A DNA stretch of 64,000 bases from contig NC_090320.1 of the NCBI RefSeq assembly GCF_040869045.1, positions 117,313,112 through 117,377,111 on the forward strand. Reading direction: 5' to 3'. The notes below the pieces were generated by a model that did not search any database, was not told the origin of the DNA, and saw only the letters and a list, made by a program, of their open reading frames with translations. This DNA comes from Eurosta solidaginis (Eukaryota; Arthropoda; Insecta; Diptera; Tephritidae). Every line of letters starts with the position of its first letter. The stretch's first letter is position 1. Of this stretch, positions 1 through 12,200 are shown one piece after another. The position numbers and the translations under genes are program-made.

Positions 1-2477
1 GGGGTCCAGCTAGACCCCCCCTCGTAAGCACTAGGCCAAACAAAACAATTTAAATGTGGGATCTATGTGCTATTTACGTGCTCAATAGTGCCAAAAAGAA
101 TTCAGGTTTTTAACAACTTTTAATGATTTTTTTAAAACTTCAAAAGTGAGGGGTCCAGCTAGACCCCCCCCCCCCCCCTAGTAAGCACTAGGCCAAACAA
201 AACAATTTAAATGTGGGAATTATGTTCTGTTTACGTGCTCAATAGTGCCAAAAAGAATTCGGTTTTTTGACAACTTTTAATGATTGTTTTAAAACTTCAA
301 AAGTGGGGGGTCCAGCTGGACGTCCAGCTAGATCCCCCCTCGTAAGCACTAGGCCAAACAAAACAATTTAAATGTGGGAATTATGTGCTATTTACGTGCT
401 CAATAGTGCCAAAAAGAATTCGGTTTTTTGACAACTTTTAATGATTTTTTAAAACTTCAAAACTGGGGGGGTCCAGCTGGACGTCCAGCTAGACCCCCCT
501 CGTAGGTACTAGGCCAAACAAAACAATTTAAATGTGGGAATTATGTGCTATTTACGTGATCAATAGTGCCAAAAAGAATTCGGTTTTTTGACAACTTTTA
601 ATGATTGTTTTAAAACTTCAAAAGTGGGGGGTCCAGCTGGACGTCCAGCTAGACCCCCCCCCCCCTCATAAGCACTAGGTCAAACAAAAAAATTTAGATG
701 TGGGAATTATGTGCTATTTATGTGTTCCAACATAAGCTACGGTCTGTCCAGAAACACAGGGGACGACAAGGGGGGAGCGGGGGCATATAACCCAGAGGAA
801 AAATCGAAACGAAAAAATTTTGTGCTATTTATGGGCTCGATAGTTCCAAAAACGATTCGTTTTTTGACAACTTTTAATGTTTTTTTTAAAACATCAAAAG
901 TGGTGGGTACAGCTGGACGTCCAGCTAGACCCCCCCTCGTAAGCCCTAGGCCAAACAAAACAATTTAAATGTGGGAATTATGTGCTATTTACGTGCTCAA
1001 TAGTGCCAAAATGAATTCGGGTTTTTGACAACTTTTAATGATTTTTTTAAAACTTCAAAATTGGGGAGTCCAGCTGGACGTCCAGCTAGACCCCCCCTCG
1101 TAAGCACTAGGCCAAACAAAACAATTTAAATGTGGGAATTATGTGCTATTGACGTGCTCAATAGTGCCAAAAAGAATTCGGGTTTTTAACAACTTTTAAT
1201 GATTTTTTTAAAACTTCAAAAGTGAGGGGTCCAGCTGGACGTCCAGCTAGACCCCCCCTCGTAAGCACTAGGCCAAACAAAACAATTTAAATGTGGGAAT
1301 TATGTGCTATTTACGTGCTCAATAGTGCCAAAAAGAATTCGGGTTTTTAACAACTTTTAATGATTTTTTTAAAACTTCAAAAGTGGGGGATCCAGCTGGA
1401 CGTCCAGCTAGACCCCCCCCTCGTAGGTTCTAGGCCAAACAAAACAATTTAAATGTGGGAATTATGTGCTATTTACGTGCTCAATAGTGCCAAAAAGAAT
1501 TCGGTTTTTTGACAACTTTTAATGATTGTTTTAAAACTTCAAAAGTGGGGGGTCCAGCTGGACGTCCAGCTAGACCCCCCCCCCCCCCCCTCATAAGCAC
1601 TAGGTCAAACAAAAAAATTTAGATGTGGGAATTATGTGCTATTTATGTGTTCCAACATAAGCTACGGTCTTTTTAAAACCTCAAAAGTGAGGGGTCCAGC
1701 TGGACGTCCAGCTAGAGCCCCCCCCTCGTAAGCACTAGGCCAAACAAAAAAATTTAAATGTGGGAATTATGTGCTCTTTACGTGCTCAATAGTTACAAAA
1801 AGAATTCGATTTTTTGACAACTTTTAATGACTTTTTTAAAACTTCAAAAGTGGGGGTCCAGCTAAACCCCCCCCCCCTCGTAAGCACTAGGCCAAACAAA
1901 ACAATTTAAATGTGGGAATTATGTGCTATTTACATGCTCAATAGTGCCAAAAAGAATTCGGTTTTTTGACAACTTTTAATGATTGTTTTAAAACTTCAAA
2001 AGTGGGGGGTCCAGCTGGACGTCCAGCTAGACCCCCCCTCGTAAGCACTAGGCCAAACAAATTAATTTAAATGTGGGAATTATGTGCTATTTACGTGCTC
2101 AATAGTGCCAAAAAGAATTCGGTTTTATGACAACTTTTAATGATTGTTTTAAAACTTCAAAAGTGGGGGGTCCAGCTGGACGTCCAGCTAGACCCCCCTC
2201 ATAAGCACTAGGTCAAACAAAAAAATTTAGGTGTGGGAATTATGTGCTATTTATGTGTTCCAACATAAGCTACGGTCTGTCCAGAAGAACAGAGGGGGTG
2301 ACAAGGGGGGAGCGGGGGCATATAAACCCAGAGGAAAAATCGAAACGGGATAACTGCAGAATTTTGTGCTATTTATGGGCTCGATAGTTCCAAAAACGAT
2401 TCGTTTTTTTGACAACTTTTAATGTTTTTTTTTAAAACATCAAAAGTGTGGGTCCAGCTGGACGTCCAGCTAGACCG

Positions 2478-2510
<33 letters not shown>

Positions 2511-5500
2511 GTAAGCACTAGGCCAAACAAAACAATTTAAATGTGGGAATTATGTGCTATTGACGTGCTCAATAGTGCCAAAAAGAATTCGGGTTTTTAA
2601 CAACTTTTAATGATTTTTTTAAAACTTCAAAAGTGAGGGGTCCAGCTGGTCGTCCAGCTAGACCCCCCCTCGTAAGCACTAGGCCAAACAAAACAATTTA
2701 AATGTGGGAATTATGTGCTATTTACGTGCTCAATAGTGCCAAAAATAATTCGGGTTTTTAACAACTTTTAATGATTTTTTTAAAACTTCAAAAGTGGGGG
2801 GTCCAGCTGGACGTCCAGCTAGACCCCCCCCCCCCTCGTAGGTACTAGGCCAAACAAAACAATTTAAATGTGTGAATTATGTGCTATTTACGTGCTCAAT
2901 AGTGCCAAAAAGAATTCGGTTTTTTGACAACTTTTAATGATTGTTTTAAAACTTCAAAAGTGGGGGGTCCAGCTAGACCCCCCCCCCATAGGCTAAACAA
3001 AACAATTTAAATGTGGGAATTATGTGCTATTGACGTGCTCAATAGTGCCAAAAAGAATTCGGGTTTTTAACAACTTTTAATGATTTTTTTAAAACTTCAA
3101 AAGTGGGGGGTCCAGCTGGACGTCCAGCTAGACCCCCCCCTCGTAAGCACTAGGCCAAACAAAACAATTTAAATGTGGGAATTATGTGCTATTGACGTGC
3201 TCAATAGTGCCAAAAAGAATTCGGGTTTTTAACAACTTTTAATGATTTTTTTAAAACTTCAAAAGTGAGGGGTCCAGCTGGACGTCCAGCTAGACCCCCC
3301 CTCGTAAGCACTAGGCCAAACAAAACAATTTAAATGTGGGAATTATGTGCTATTTACGTGCTCAATAGTGCCAAAAATAATTCGGGTTTTAACAACTTTT
3401 AATGATTTTTTTAAAACTTCAAAAGTGGGGGGTCCAGCTGGACGTCCAGCTAGACCCCCCCCCCCCCTCGTAGGTACTAGGCCAAACAAAACAATTTAAA
3501 TGTGGGAATTATGTGCTATTTACGTGCTCAATAGTGCCAAAAAGAATTCGGGTTTTTAACAACTTTTAATGATTTTTTAAAACTTCAAAAGTGAGGGGTC
3601 CAGCTGGACGTCCAGCTAGACCCCCCCCCCCCTCGTAAGTGTACTAGGCCAAACAAAACAATTTAAATGTGGGAATTATGTGCTATTTACGTGCTCAATA
3701 GTGCCAAAGAGAATTCGGGTTTTGAACAACTTTTAATGATTTTTTTAAAACTTCAAAAGTGGGGGGTCCAGCTAGACCCCCCCTCGTAAGCACTAGGCCA
3801 AACAAAACAATTTAAATGTGGGATCTATGTGCTATTTACGTGCTCAATAGTGCCAAAAAGAATTCGGGTTTTTAACAACTTTTAATGATTTTTTTAAAAC
3901 TTCAAAAGTGAGGGGTCCAGCTGGACGTCCAGCTAGAGCCCCCCCCCCCCCCCTCGTAAGCACTAGGCCAAACAAAACAATTTAAATGTGGGAATTATGT
4001 GCTATTTACGTGCTCAATAGTGCCAAAAAGAATTCGGGTTTTGAACAACTTTTAATGATTTTTTTAAAACTTCAAAAGTGGGGGGTCCAGCTAGACCCCC
4101 CCCTCGTAAGCACTAGGCCAAACAAAACAATTTAAATGTGGGAATTATGTGCTATTTACGTGCTCAATAGTGCCAAAAAGAATTCGGGTTTTTAACAACT
4201 TTTAATGATTTTTTTAAAACTTCAAAAGTGGGGGGTCCAGCTGGACGTCCAGCTAGACCCCCCCCCCCCCCCCCTCGTAGGTACTAGGCCAAACAAAACA
4301 ATTTAAATGTGGGAATTATGTGCTATTTACGTGCTCAATAGTGCCAAAAAGAATTCGGTTTTTTGACAACTTTTAATGATTGTTTTAAAACTTCAAAAGT
4401 GGGGGGTCCAGCTGGACGTCCAGCTAGACCCCCCCCCCCCCCCTCATAAGCACTAGGTCAAACAAAAAAATTTAGATGTGGGAATTATGTGCTATTTATG
4501 TGTTCCAACATAAGCTACGGTCTTTTTAAAACCTCAAAAGTGAGGGGTCCAGCTGGACGTCCAGCTAGAGCCCCCCCCCCCCCCTCGTAAGCACTAGGCC
4601 AAACAAAAAAATTTAAATGTGGGAATTATGTGCTCTTTACGTGCTCAATAGTGACAAAAAGAATTCGATTTTTTGACAACTTTTAATGATTTTTTTAAAA
4701 CTTCAAAAGTGGGGGTCCAGCTAGACCCCCCCCCCCTCGTAAGCACTAGGCCAAACAAAACAATTTAAATGTGGGAATTATGTGCTATTTACATGCTCAA
4801 TAGTGCCAAAAAGAATTCGGTTTTTTGACAACTTTTAATGATTGTTTTAAAACTTCAAAAGTGGGGGGTCCAGCTGGACGTCCAGCTAGACCCCCCCTCG
4901 TAAGCACTAGGCCAAACAAAACAATTTAAATGTGGGAATTATGTGCTATTTACGTGCTCAATAGTGCCAAAAAGAATTCGGTTTTATGACAACTTTTAAT
5001 GATTGTTTTAAAACTTCAAAAGTGGGGGGTCCAGCTGGACGTCCAGCTAGACCCCCCTCATAAGCACTAGGTCAAACAAAAAAATTTAGGTGTGGGAATT
5101 ATGTGCTATTTATGTGTTCCAACATAAGCTACGGTCTGTCCAGAAGAACAGAGGGTGACAAGGGGGGAGCGGGGGCATATAAACCCAGAGGAAAAATCGA
5201 AACGGGATAACTGCAGAATTTTGTGCTATTTATGGGCTCGATAGTTCCAAAAACGATTCGTTTTTTTGACAACTTTTAATGTTTTTTTTTTAAACATCAA
5301 AAGTGTGGGTCCAGCTGGACGTCCAGCTAGACCCCCCCCCCCCCCCTCGTAAGCACTAGGCCAAACAAAACAATTTAAATGTGGGAATTATGTGCTATTG
5401 ACGTGCCCAATAGTGCCAAAAAGAATTCGGGTTTTTAACAACTTTTATTGATTTTTTTAAAACTTCAAATGTGGGGGGTCCAGCTGGACGTCCAGCTAGA

Positions 5501-5700
5501 CCCCCCCCCCTCGTAAGCACTAGGCCAAACAAAACAATTTAAATGTGGGAATTATGTGCTATTGACGTGCTCAATAGTGCCAAAAAGAATTCGGGTTTTT
5601 AACAACTTTTAATGATTTTTTTAAAACTTCAAAAGTGAGGGGTCCAGCTGGACGTCCAGCTAGACCCCCCCTCGTAAGCACTAGACCAAACAAAACAATT
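1..5700 (+). repeat. Higher-order repeat of about 2.86 kb, two copies
   Basis: A block of monomers recurs about 2855 bp downstream in the same order. The rare junction CTACGGTCTTTTTAAAACC at about 1662 returns at 4515. The variant TTACATGCTCAATAG at about 1930 returns near 4790. The very long C tract at about 2477-2508 returns, shorter, at about 5330. C-run lengths differ between copies, so they are not a simple sequence duplication made by software. Outer limits are approximate. Confidence 0.75.
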
Positions 5701-6290
5701 TAAATGTGGGAATTATGTGCTATTTACGTGCTCAATAGTGCCAAAAATAATTCGGGTTTTTAACAACTTTTAATGATTTTTTTAAAACTTCAAAAGTGGG
5801 GGGTCCAGCTGGACGTCCAGCTAGACCCCCCCCCCTCGTAGGTACTAGGCCAAACAAAACAATTTAAATGTGGGAATTATGTGCTATTTACGTGCTCAAT
5901 AGTGCCAAAAAGAATTCGGTTTTTTGACAACTTTTAATGATTGTTTTAAAACTTCAAAAGTGGGGGGTCCAGCTAGACCCCCCCCCCCCTCATAAGCACT
6001 AGGTGAAACAAAAAAATTTAGATGTGGGAATTATGTGCTATTTATGTGTTCCAACATAAGCTACGGTCTGTCCAGAAGAACAGAGGGTGACAAGGGGGGA
6101 GCGGGGGCATATAAACCCAGAGGAAAAATCGAAACGGGATAACTGCAGAATTTTGTGCTATTTATGGGCTCGATAGTTCCAAAAACGATTCGTTTTTTTG
6201 ACAACTTTTAATGTTTTTTTTTTAAACATCAAAGTGTGGGTCCAGCTGGACGTCCAGCTAGACCCCGCCCCCCCCCCCCCCCCCCCCCTC

Positions 6291-9200
6291 GTAAGCACTA
6301 GGCCAAACAAAACAATTTAAATGTGGGAATTATGTGCTATTTACATGCTCAATAGTGCCAAAAAGAATTCGGTTTTTTGACAACTTTTAATGATTGTTTT
6401 AAAACTTCAAAAGTGGGGGGTCCAGCTGGACGTCCAGCTAGACCCCCCCTCGTAAGCACTAGGCCAAACAAAACAATTTAAATGTGGGAATTATGTGCTA
6501 TTTACGTGCTCAATAGTGCCAAAAAGAATTCGGTTTTATGACAACTTTTAATGATTGTTTTAAAACTTCAAAAGTGGGGGGTCCAGCTGGACGTCCAGCT
6601 AGACCCCCCTCATAAGCACTAGGTCAAACAAAAAAATTTAGGTGTGGGAATTATGTGCTATTTATGTGTTCCAACATAAGCTACGGTCTGTCCAGAAGAA
6701 CAGAGGGTGACAAGGGGGGAGCGGGGGCATATAAACCCAGAGGAAAAATCGAAACGGGATAACTGCAGAATTTTGTGCTATTTATGGGCTCGATAGTTCC
6801 AAAAACGATTCGCTTTTTTGACAACTTTTAATGTTTTTTTTTTAAACATCAAAAGTGTGGGTCCAGCTGGACGTCCAGCTAGACCCCCCCCCCCCCCCCC
6901 CTCGTAAGCACTAGGCCAAACAAAACAATTTAAATGTGGGAATTATGTGCTATTTACGTGCTCAATAGTGCCAAAAATAATTCGGGTTTTTAACAACTTT
7001 TAATGATTTTTTTAAAACTTCAAAAGTGGGGGGTCCACCTGGACGTCCAGCTAGACCCCCCCCCTCGTAGGTACTAGGCCAAACAAAACAATTTAAATGT
7101 GGGAATTATGTGCTATTTACGTGCTCAATAATGCCAAAAAGAATTCGGTTTTTTGACAACTTTTAATGATTGTTTTAAAACTTCAAAAGTGGGGGGTCCA
7201 GCTGGACGTCCAGCTAGACCCCCCCCTCATAAGCACTAGGTCAAACAAAAAAATTTAGATGTGGGAATTATGTGCTATTTATGTGTTCCAACATAAGCTA
7301 CGGTCTTTTTAAAACTTCAAAAGTGAGGGGTCCAGCTGGACGTCCAGCTAGACCCCCCCCCCCCTCGTAAGTGTACTAGGCCAAACAAAACAATTTAAAT
7401 GTGGGAATTATGTGCTATTTACGTGCTCAATAGTGCCAAAAAGAATTCGGTTTTATGACAACTTTTAATGATTGTTTTAAAACTTCAAAAGTGGGGGTCC
7501 AGCTAGACCCCCCCTCGTAAGCACTAGGCCAAGCAAAACAATTTAAATGTGGGAATTATGTGCTATTGACGTGCTCAATAGTGCCAAAAAGAATTCGGGT
7601 TTTTAACAACTTTTAATGATTTTTTTAAAACTTCAAAAGTGAGGGGTCCAGCTGGACGTCCAGCTAGAGCCCCCCCCCCCCCCCCCACTCGTAAGCACTA
7701 GGCCAAACAAAACAATTTAAATGTGGGAATTGCTCTTTACGTGCTCAATAGTGCCAAAAAGAATTCGGTTTTTTGACAACTTTTAATGTTTTTTTTAAAG
7801 CTTCAAAAGTGGGGGGTCCAGCAGGACGTCCAGCTAGACCCCTCCTCGTAAGCCCTAGGCCAAACAAAACAATTTAAATGTGGGAATTATGTGCTATTTA
7901 CGTGCTCAATAGTACCAAAAAGAATTCGGGTTTTTGACAACTTTTAATGATTTTTTTAAAAGTTCAAAAGTGGGGGGTCCAGCTGGACGTCCAGCTAGAC
8001 TCCCCCCCCTCGTAAGCACTGGGCCAAATAAAACAATTTAAATGTGGGAATTATGTGCTATTTACGTGCTCAATAGTGCCAAAAAGAATTCGGGGTTTTG
8101 ACAACTTTTAATGATTTTTTTAAAACTTCAAAAGTGGGGGGTCCAGCTGGACGTCCAGCTAGACCTTCCTCGTAAGCACTAGACCAAACAAAACAATTTA
8201 AATGTGGGAATTATGTGCTATTTACGTGCTCAATAGTGCCAAAAAGAATTGAGGTTTTTGACAACTTTTAATGATTTTTTTAAAAGTTCAAAAGTGGGGG
8301 GTCCAGCTGGACGTCCAGCTAGACCCCCCCTCGTAAGCACTGGGCCAAATAAAACAATTTAAATGTGGGAATTATGTGCTATTTACGTGCTCAATAGTGC
8401 CAAAAAGAATTCGGTTTTTTGACAACTTTTAATGATTTTTTTAAAACTTCAAAAGTGGGGAGTCCAGCTGGACGTCCAGCTAGACCCCCCCCCCCTCGTA
8501 AGCACTAGGCCAAACAAAACAATTTAAATGTGGGAATTATGTGCTATTTACGTGCTCAATAGTGCCAAAAAGAATTTGGGTTTTTGACAACTTTTAATGA
8601 TTTTTTTAAAACTTCAAAAGTGGGGGGTCCAGCTGGACGTCCAGCTAGACCCCCCCTCGTAAGCCCTAGGCCAAACAAAACAATTTAAATGTGGGAATTA
8701 TGTGCTATTTACGTGCTCAATAGTGCCAAAAAGAATTCGGGTTTTTGACAACTTTTAATGATTTTTTTAAAAGTTCAAAAGTGGGGGGTCCAGCTGGACG
8801 TCCAGCTAGACCCCCCCCCTCGTAAGCACTAGGCCAAACAAAACAATTTAAATGTGGGAATTATGTGCTATTTACGTGCTCAATAGTGCCAAAAAGAATT
8901 CGGGTTTTTGACAACTTTTAATGATTTTTTTTAAACTTCAAAAGTGGGGGGTCCAGCTGGACGTCCAGCTAGACCCCCTCCCCCTCATAAGCACTAGGTC
9001 AAACAAAAAAATTTAAATGTGGGAATTATGTGCTATTTACGTGCTCAATAGTGCCAAAAAGAATTCGGTTTTTTGACAACTTTTAATGATTTTTTTAAAA
9101 CTTCTAAGTGAGGTCCCCTCGTAAGCACTAGGCCAAACAAAACAATTTAAATGTGGGAATTATGTGCTATTTACGTGCTCAATAGTGCCAAAAAGAATTC

Positions 9201-12200
9201 GGTTTTTTGACAACTTTTAATGATTGTTTTAAAACTTCAAAAGTGAGGGGTCCAGTTGGACGTCCAAGGGGGGAGCGGGGGCATATAAACCCAGAGGAAA
9301 AATTGAAACGGGATAACTGCAGAATTTTGTGCTATTTATGGGCTCGATAGTTCCAAAAACGATTCGTTTTTTTGACAACTTTTAATGTTTTTTTTAAAAC
9401 ATCAAAAGTGTGGGTCCAGCTGCACGTCCAGCTAGACCCCTCCTCGTAAGCCCTAGGCCAAACAAAACAATTTAAATGTGGGAATTATGTGCTCTTTACG
9501 TGCTCAATAGTGTCAAAAAGAATTCGGGTTTTTGACAACTTTTAATGATTTTTTTTAAACTTCAAAAGTGGGGGGCCTAGCTGGACCCCCCCCTCGTAAG
9601 CACTGGGCCAAACAAAACAATTTAAATTTGGGAATTATGTGCTCTTTACGTGCTCAATAGTGCCAAAAAGAATTCGGGTTTTTGACAACTTTTAATGATT
9701 TTTTTAAAGCTTCAAAAGTGGGGGGTCCAGCTGGACGTCCAGCTAGACCCCTCCTCGTAAGCCCTAGGCCAAACAAAACAATTTAAATGTGGGAATTATG
9801 TGCTCTTTACGTGCTCAATAGTGCCAAAAAGAATTCGGGTTTTTGACAACTTTTAATGATTTTTTTAAAGCTTCAAAAGTGGGGGGTCCAGCTGGACGTC
9901 CAGCTAGACCCCTCCTCGTAAGCCCTAGGCCAAACAAAACAATTTAAATGTGGGAATTATGTGTTATTTACGTGCTCAATAGTGCGAAAAAGAATTCGGG
10001 TTTTTGACAACTTTTAATGATTTTTTTAAAAGTTCAAAAGTGGGGGGTCCAGCTAGACCACCCCCCCCCCCCTCGTAAGCACTGGGCCAAATAAAACAAT
10101 TTTAATGTGGGAATTATGTGCTATTTACGTGCTCAATAGTGCCAAAAAGAATTTGGGTTTTTGACAACTTTTAATGATTTTTTTAAAACTTCAAAAGTGG
10201 GGGGGTCCAGCTGGACGTCCAGCTAGACCCCCCCCCCCTCGTAAGCACTAGACTAAACAAAACAATTTAAATGTGGGAATTATGTGCTATTTACGTGCTC
10301 AATAGTGCCAAAAAGAATTCGGATTTTTGACAACTTTTACNNNNNNNNNNNNNNNNNNNNNNNNNNNNNNNNNNNNNNNNNNNNNNNNNNNNNNNNNNNN
10401 NNNNNNNNNNNNNNNNNNNNNNNNNNNNNNNNNNNNNNNNTTTTTTTTAAAGCTTCAAAAGTGGGGGGTCCAGCTGGACGTCCAGCTAGACCCCTCCTCG
10501 TAAGCCCTAGGCCAAACAAAACAATTTAAATGTGGGAATTATGTGTTATTTACGTGCTCAATAGTGCGAAAAAGAATTCGGGTTTTTGACAACTTTTAAT
10601 GATTTTTTTAAAAGTTCAAAAGTGGGGGGTCCAGCTAGACCACCCCCCCCCCTCGTAAGCACTAGGCCAAACAAAACAATTTAAATGTGGGAATTATGTG
10701 CTATTTACATGCTCAATAGTGCCAAAAAGAATTCGGTTTTTTGACAACTTTTAATGATTGTTTTAAAACTTCAAAAGTGGGGGGTCCAGCTGGACGTCCA
10801 GCTAGACCCCCCCTCGTAAGCACTAGGCCAAACAAAACAATTTAAATGTGGGAATTATGTGCTATTTACGTGCTCAATAGTGCCAAAAAGAATTCGGTTT
10901 TATGACAACTTTTAATGATTGTTTTAAAACTTCAAAAGTGGGGGGTCCAGCTGGACGTCCAGCTAGACCCCCCTCATAAGCACTAGGTCAAACAAAAAAA
11001 TTTAGGTGTGGGAATTATGTGCTATTTATGTGTTCCAACATAAGCTACGGTCTGTCCAGAAGAACAGAGGGTGACAAGGGGGGAGCGGGGGCATATAAAC
11101 CCAGAGGAAAAATCGAAACGGGATAACTGCAGAATTTTGTGCTATTGATGGGCTCGATAGTTCCAAAAACGATTCGCTTTTTTGACAACTTTTAATGTTT
11201 TTTTTTTTAAACATCAAAAGTGTGGGTCCAGCTGGACGTCCAGCTAGACCCCCCCCCCCCCTCGTAAGCACTAGGCCAAACAAAACAATTTAAATGTGGG
11301 AATTATGTGCTATTTACGTGCTCAATAGTGCCAAAAATAATTCGGGTTTTTAACAACTTTTAATGATTTTTTTAAAACTTCAAAAGTGGGGGGTCCACCT
11401 GGACGTCCAGCTAGACCCCCCCCCCCCCTCGTAGGTACTAGGCCAAACAAAACAATTTAAATGTGGGAATTATGTGCTATTTACGTGCTCAATAATGCCA
11501 AAAAGAATTCGGTTTTTTGACAACTTTTAATGATTGTTTTAAAACTTCAAAAGTGGGGGGGTCCAGCTGGACGTCCAGCTAGACCCCCCCCCTCATAAGC
11601 ACTAGGTCAAACAAAAAAATTTAGATGTGGGAATTATGTGCTATTTATGTGTTCCAACATAAGCTACGGTCTTTTTAAAACTTCAAAAGTGAGGGGTCCA
11701 GCTGGACGTCCAGCTAGACCCCCCCCCCCTCGTAAGTGTACTAGGCCAAACAAAACAATTTAAATGTGGGAATTATGTGCTATTTACGTGCTCAATAGTG
11801 CCAAAAAGAATTCGGTTTTATGACAACTTTTAATGATTGTTTTAAAACTTCAAAAGTGGGGGTCCAGCTAGACCCCCCCTCGTAAGCACTAGGCCAAACA
11901 AAACAATTTAAATGTGGGAATTATGTGCTATTGACGTGCTCAATAGTGCCAAAAAGAATTCGGGTTTTTAACAACTTTTAATGATTTTTTTAAAACTTCA
12001 AAAGTGAGGGGTCCAGCTGGACGTCCAGCTAGAGCCCCCCCCCCCCCCCCCCACTCGTAAGCACTAGGCCAAACAAAACAATTTAAATGTGGGAATTATG
12101 TGCTCTTTACGTGCTCAATAGTGCCAAAAAGAATTCGGTTTTTTGACAACTTTTAATGTTTTTTTTAAAGCTTCAAAAGTGGGGGGTCCAGCTGGACGTC

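Noticed and set aside
711..968. Short open frames in the satellite with PAGRPAGP-like peptides (also 10284-10529, 11026-11283, 18242-18463)
   Set aside because: They are translations of the palindromic junction GTCCAGCTGGACGTCC and of G/C tracts; they shift frame between monomers and one spans the N gap.
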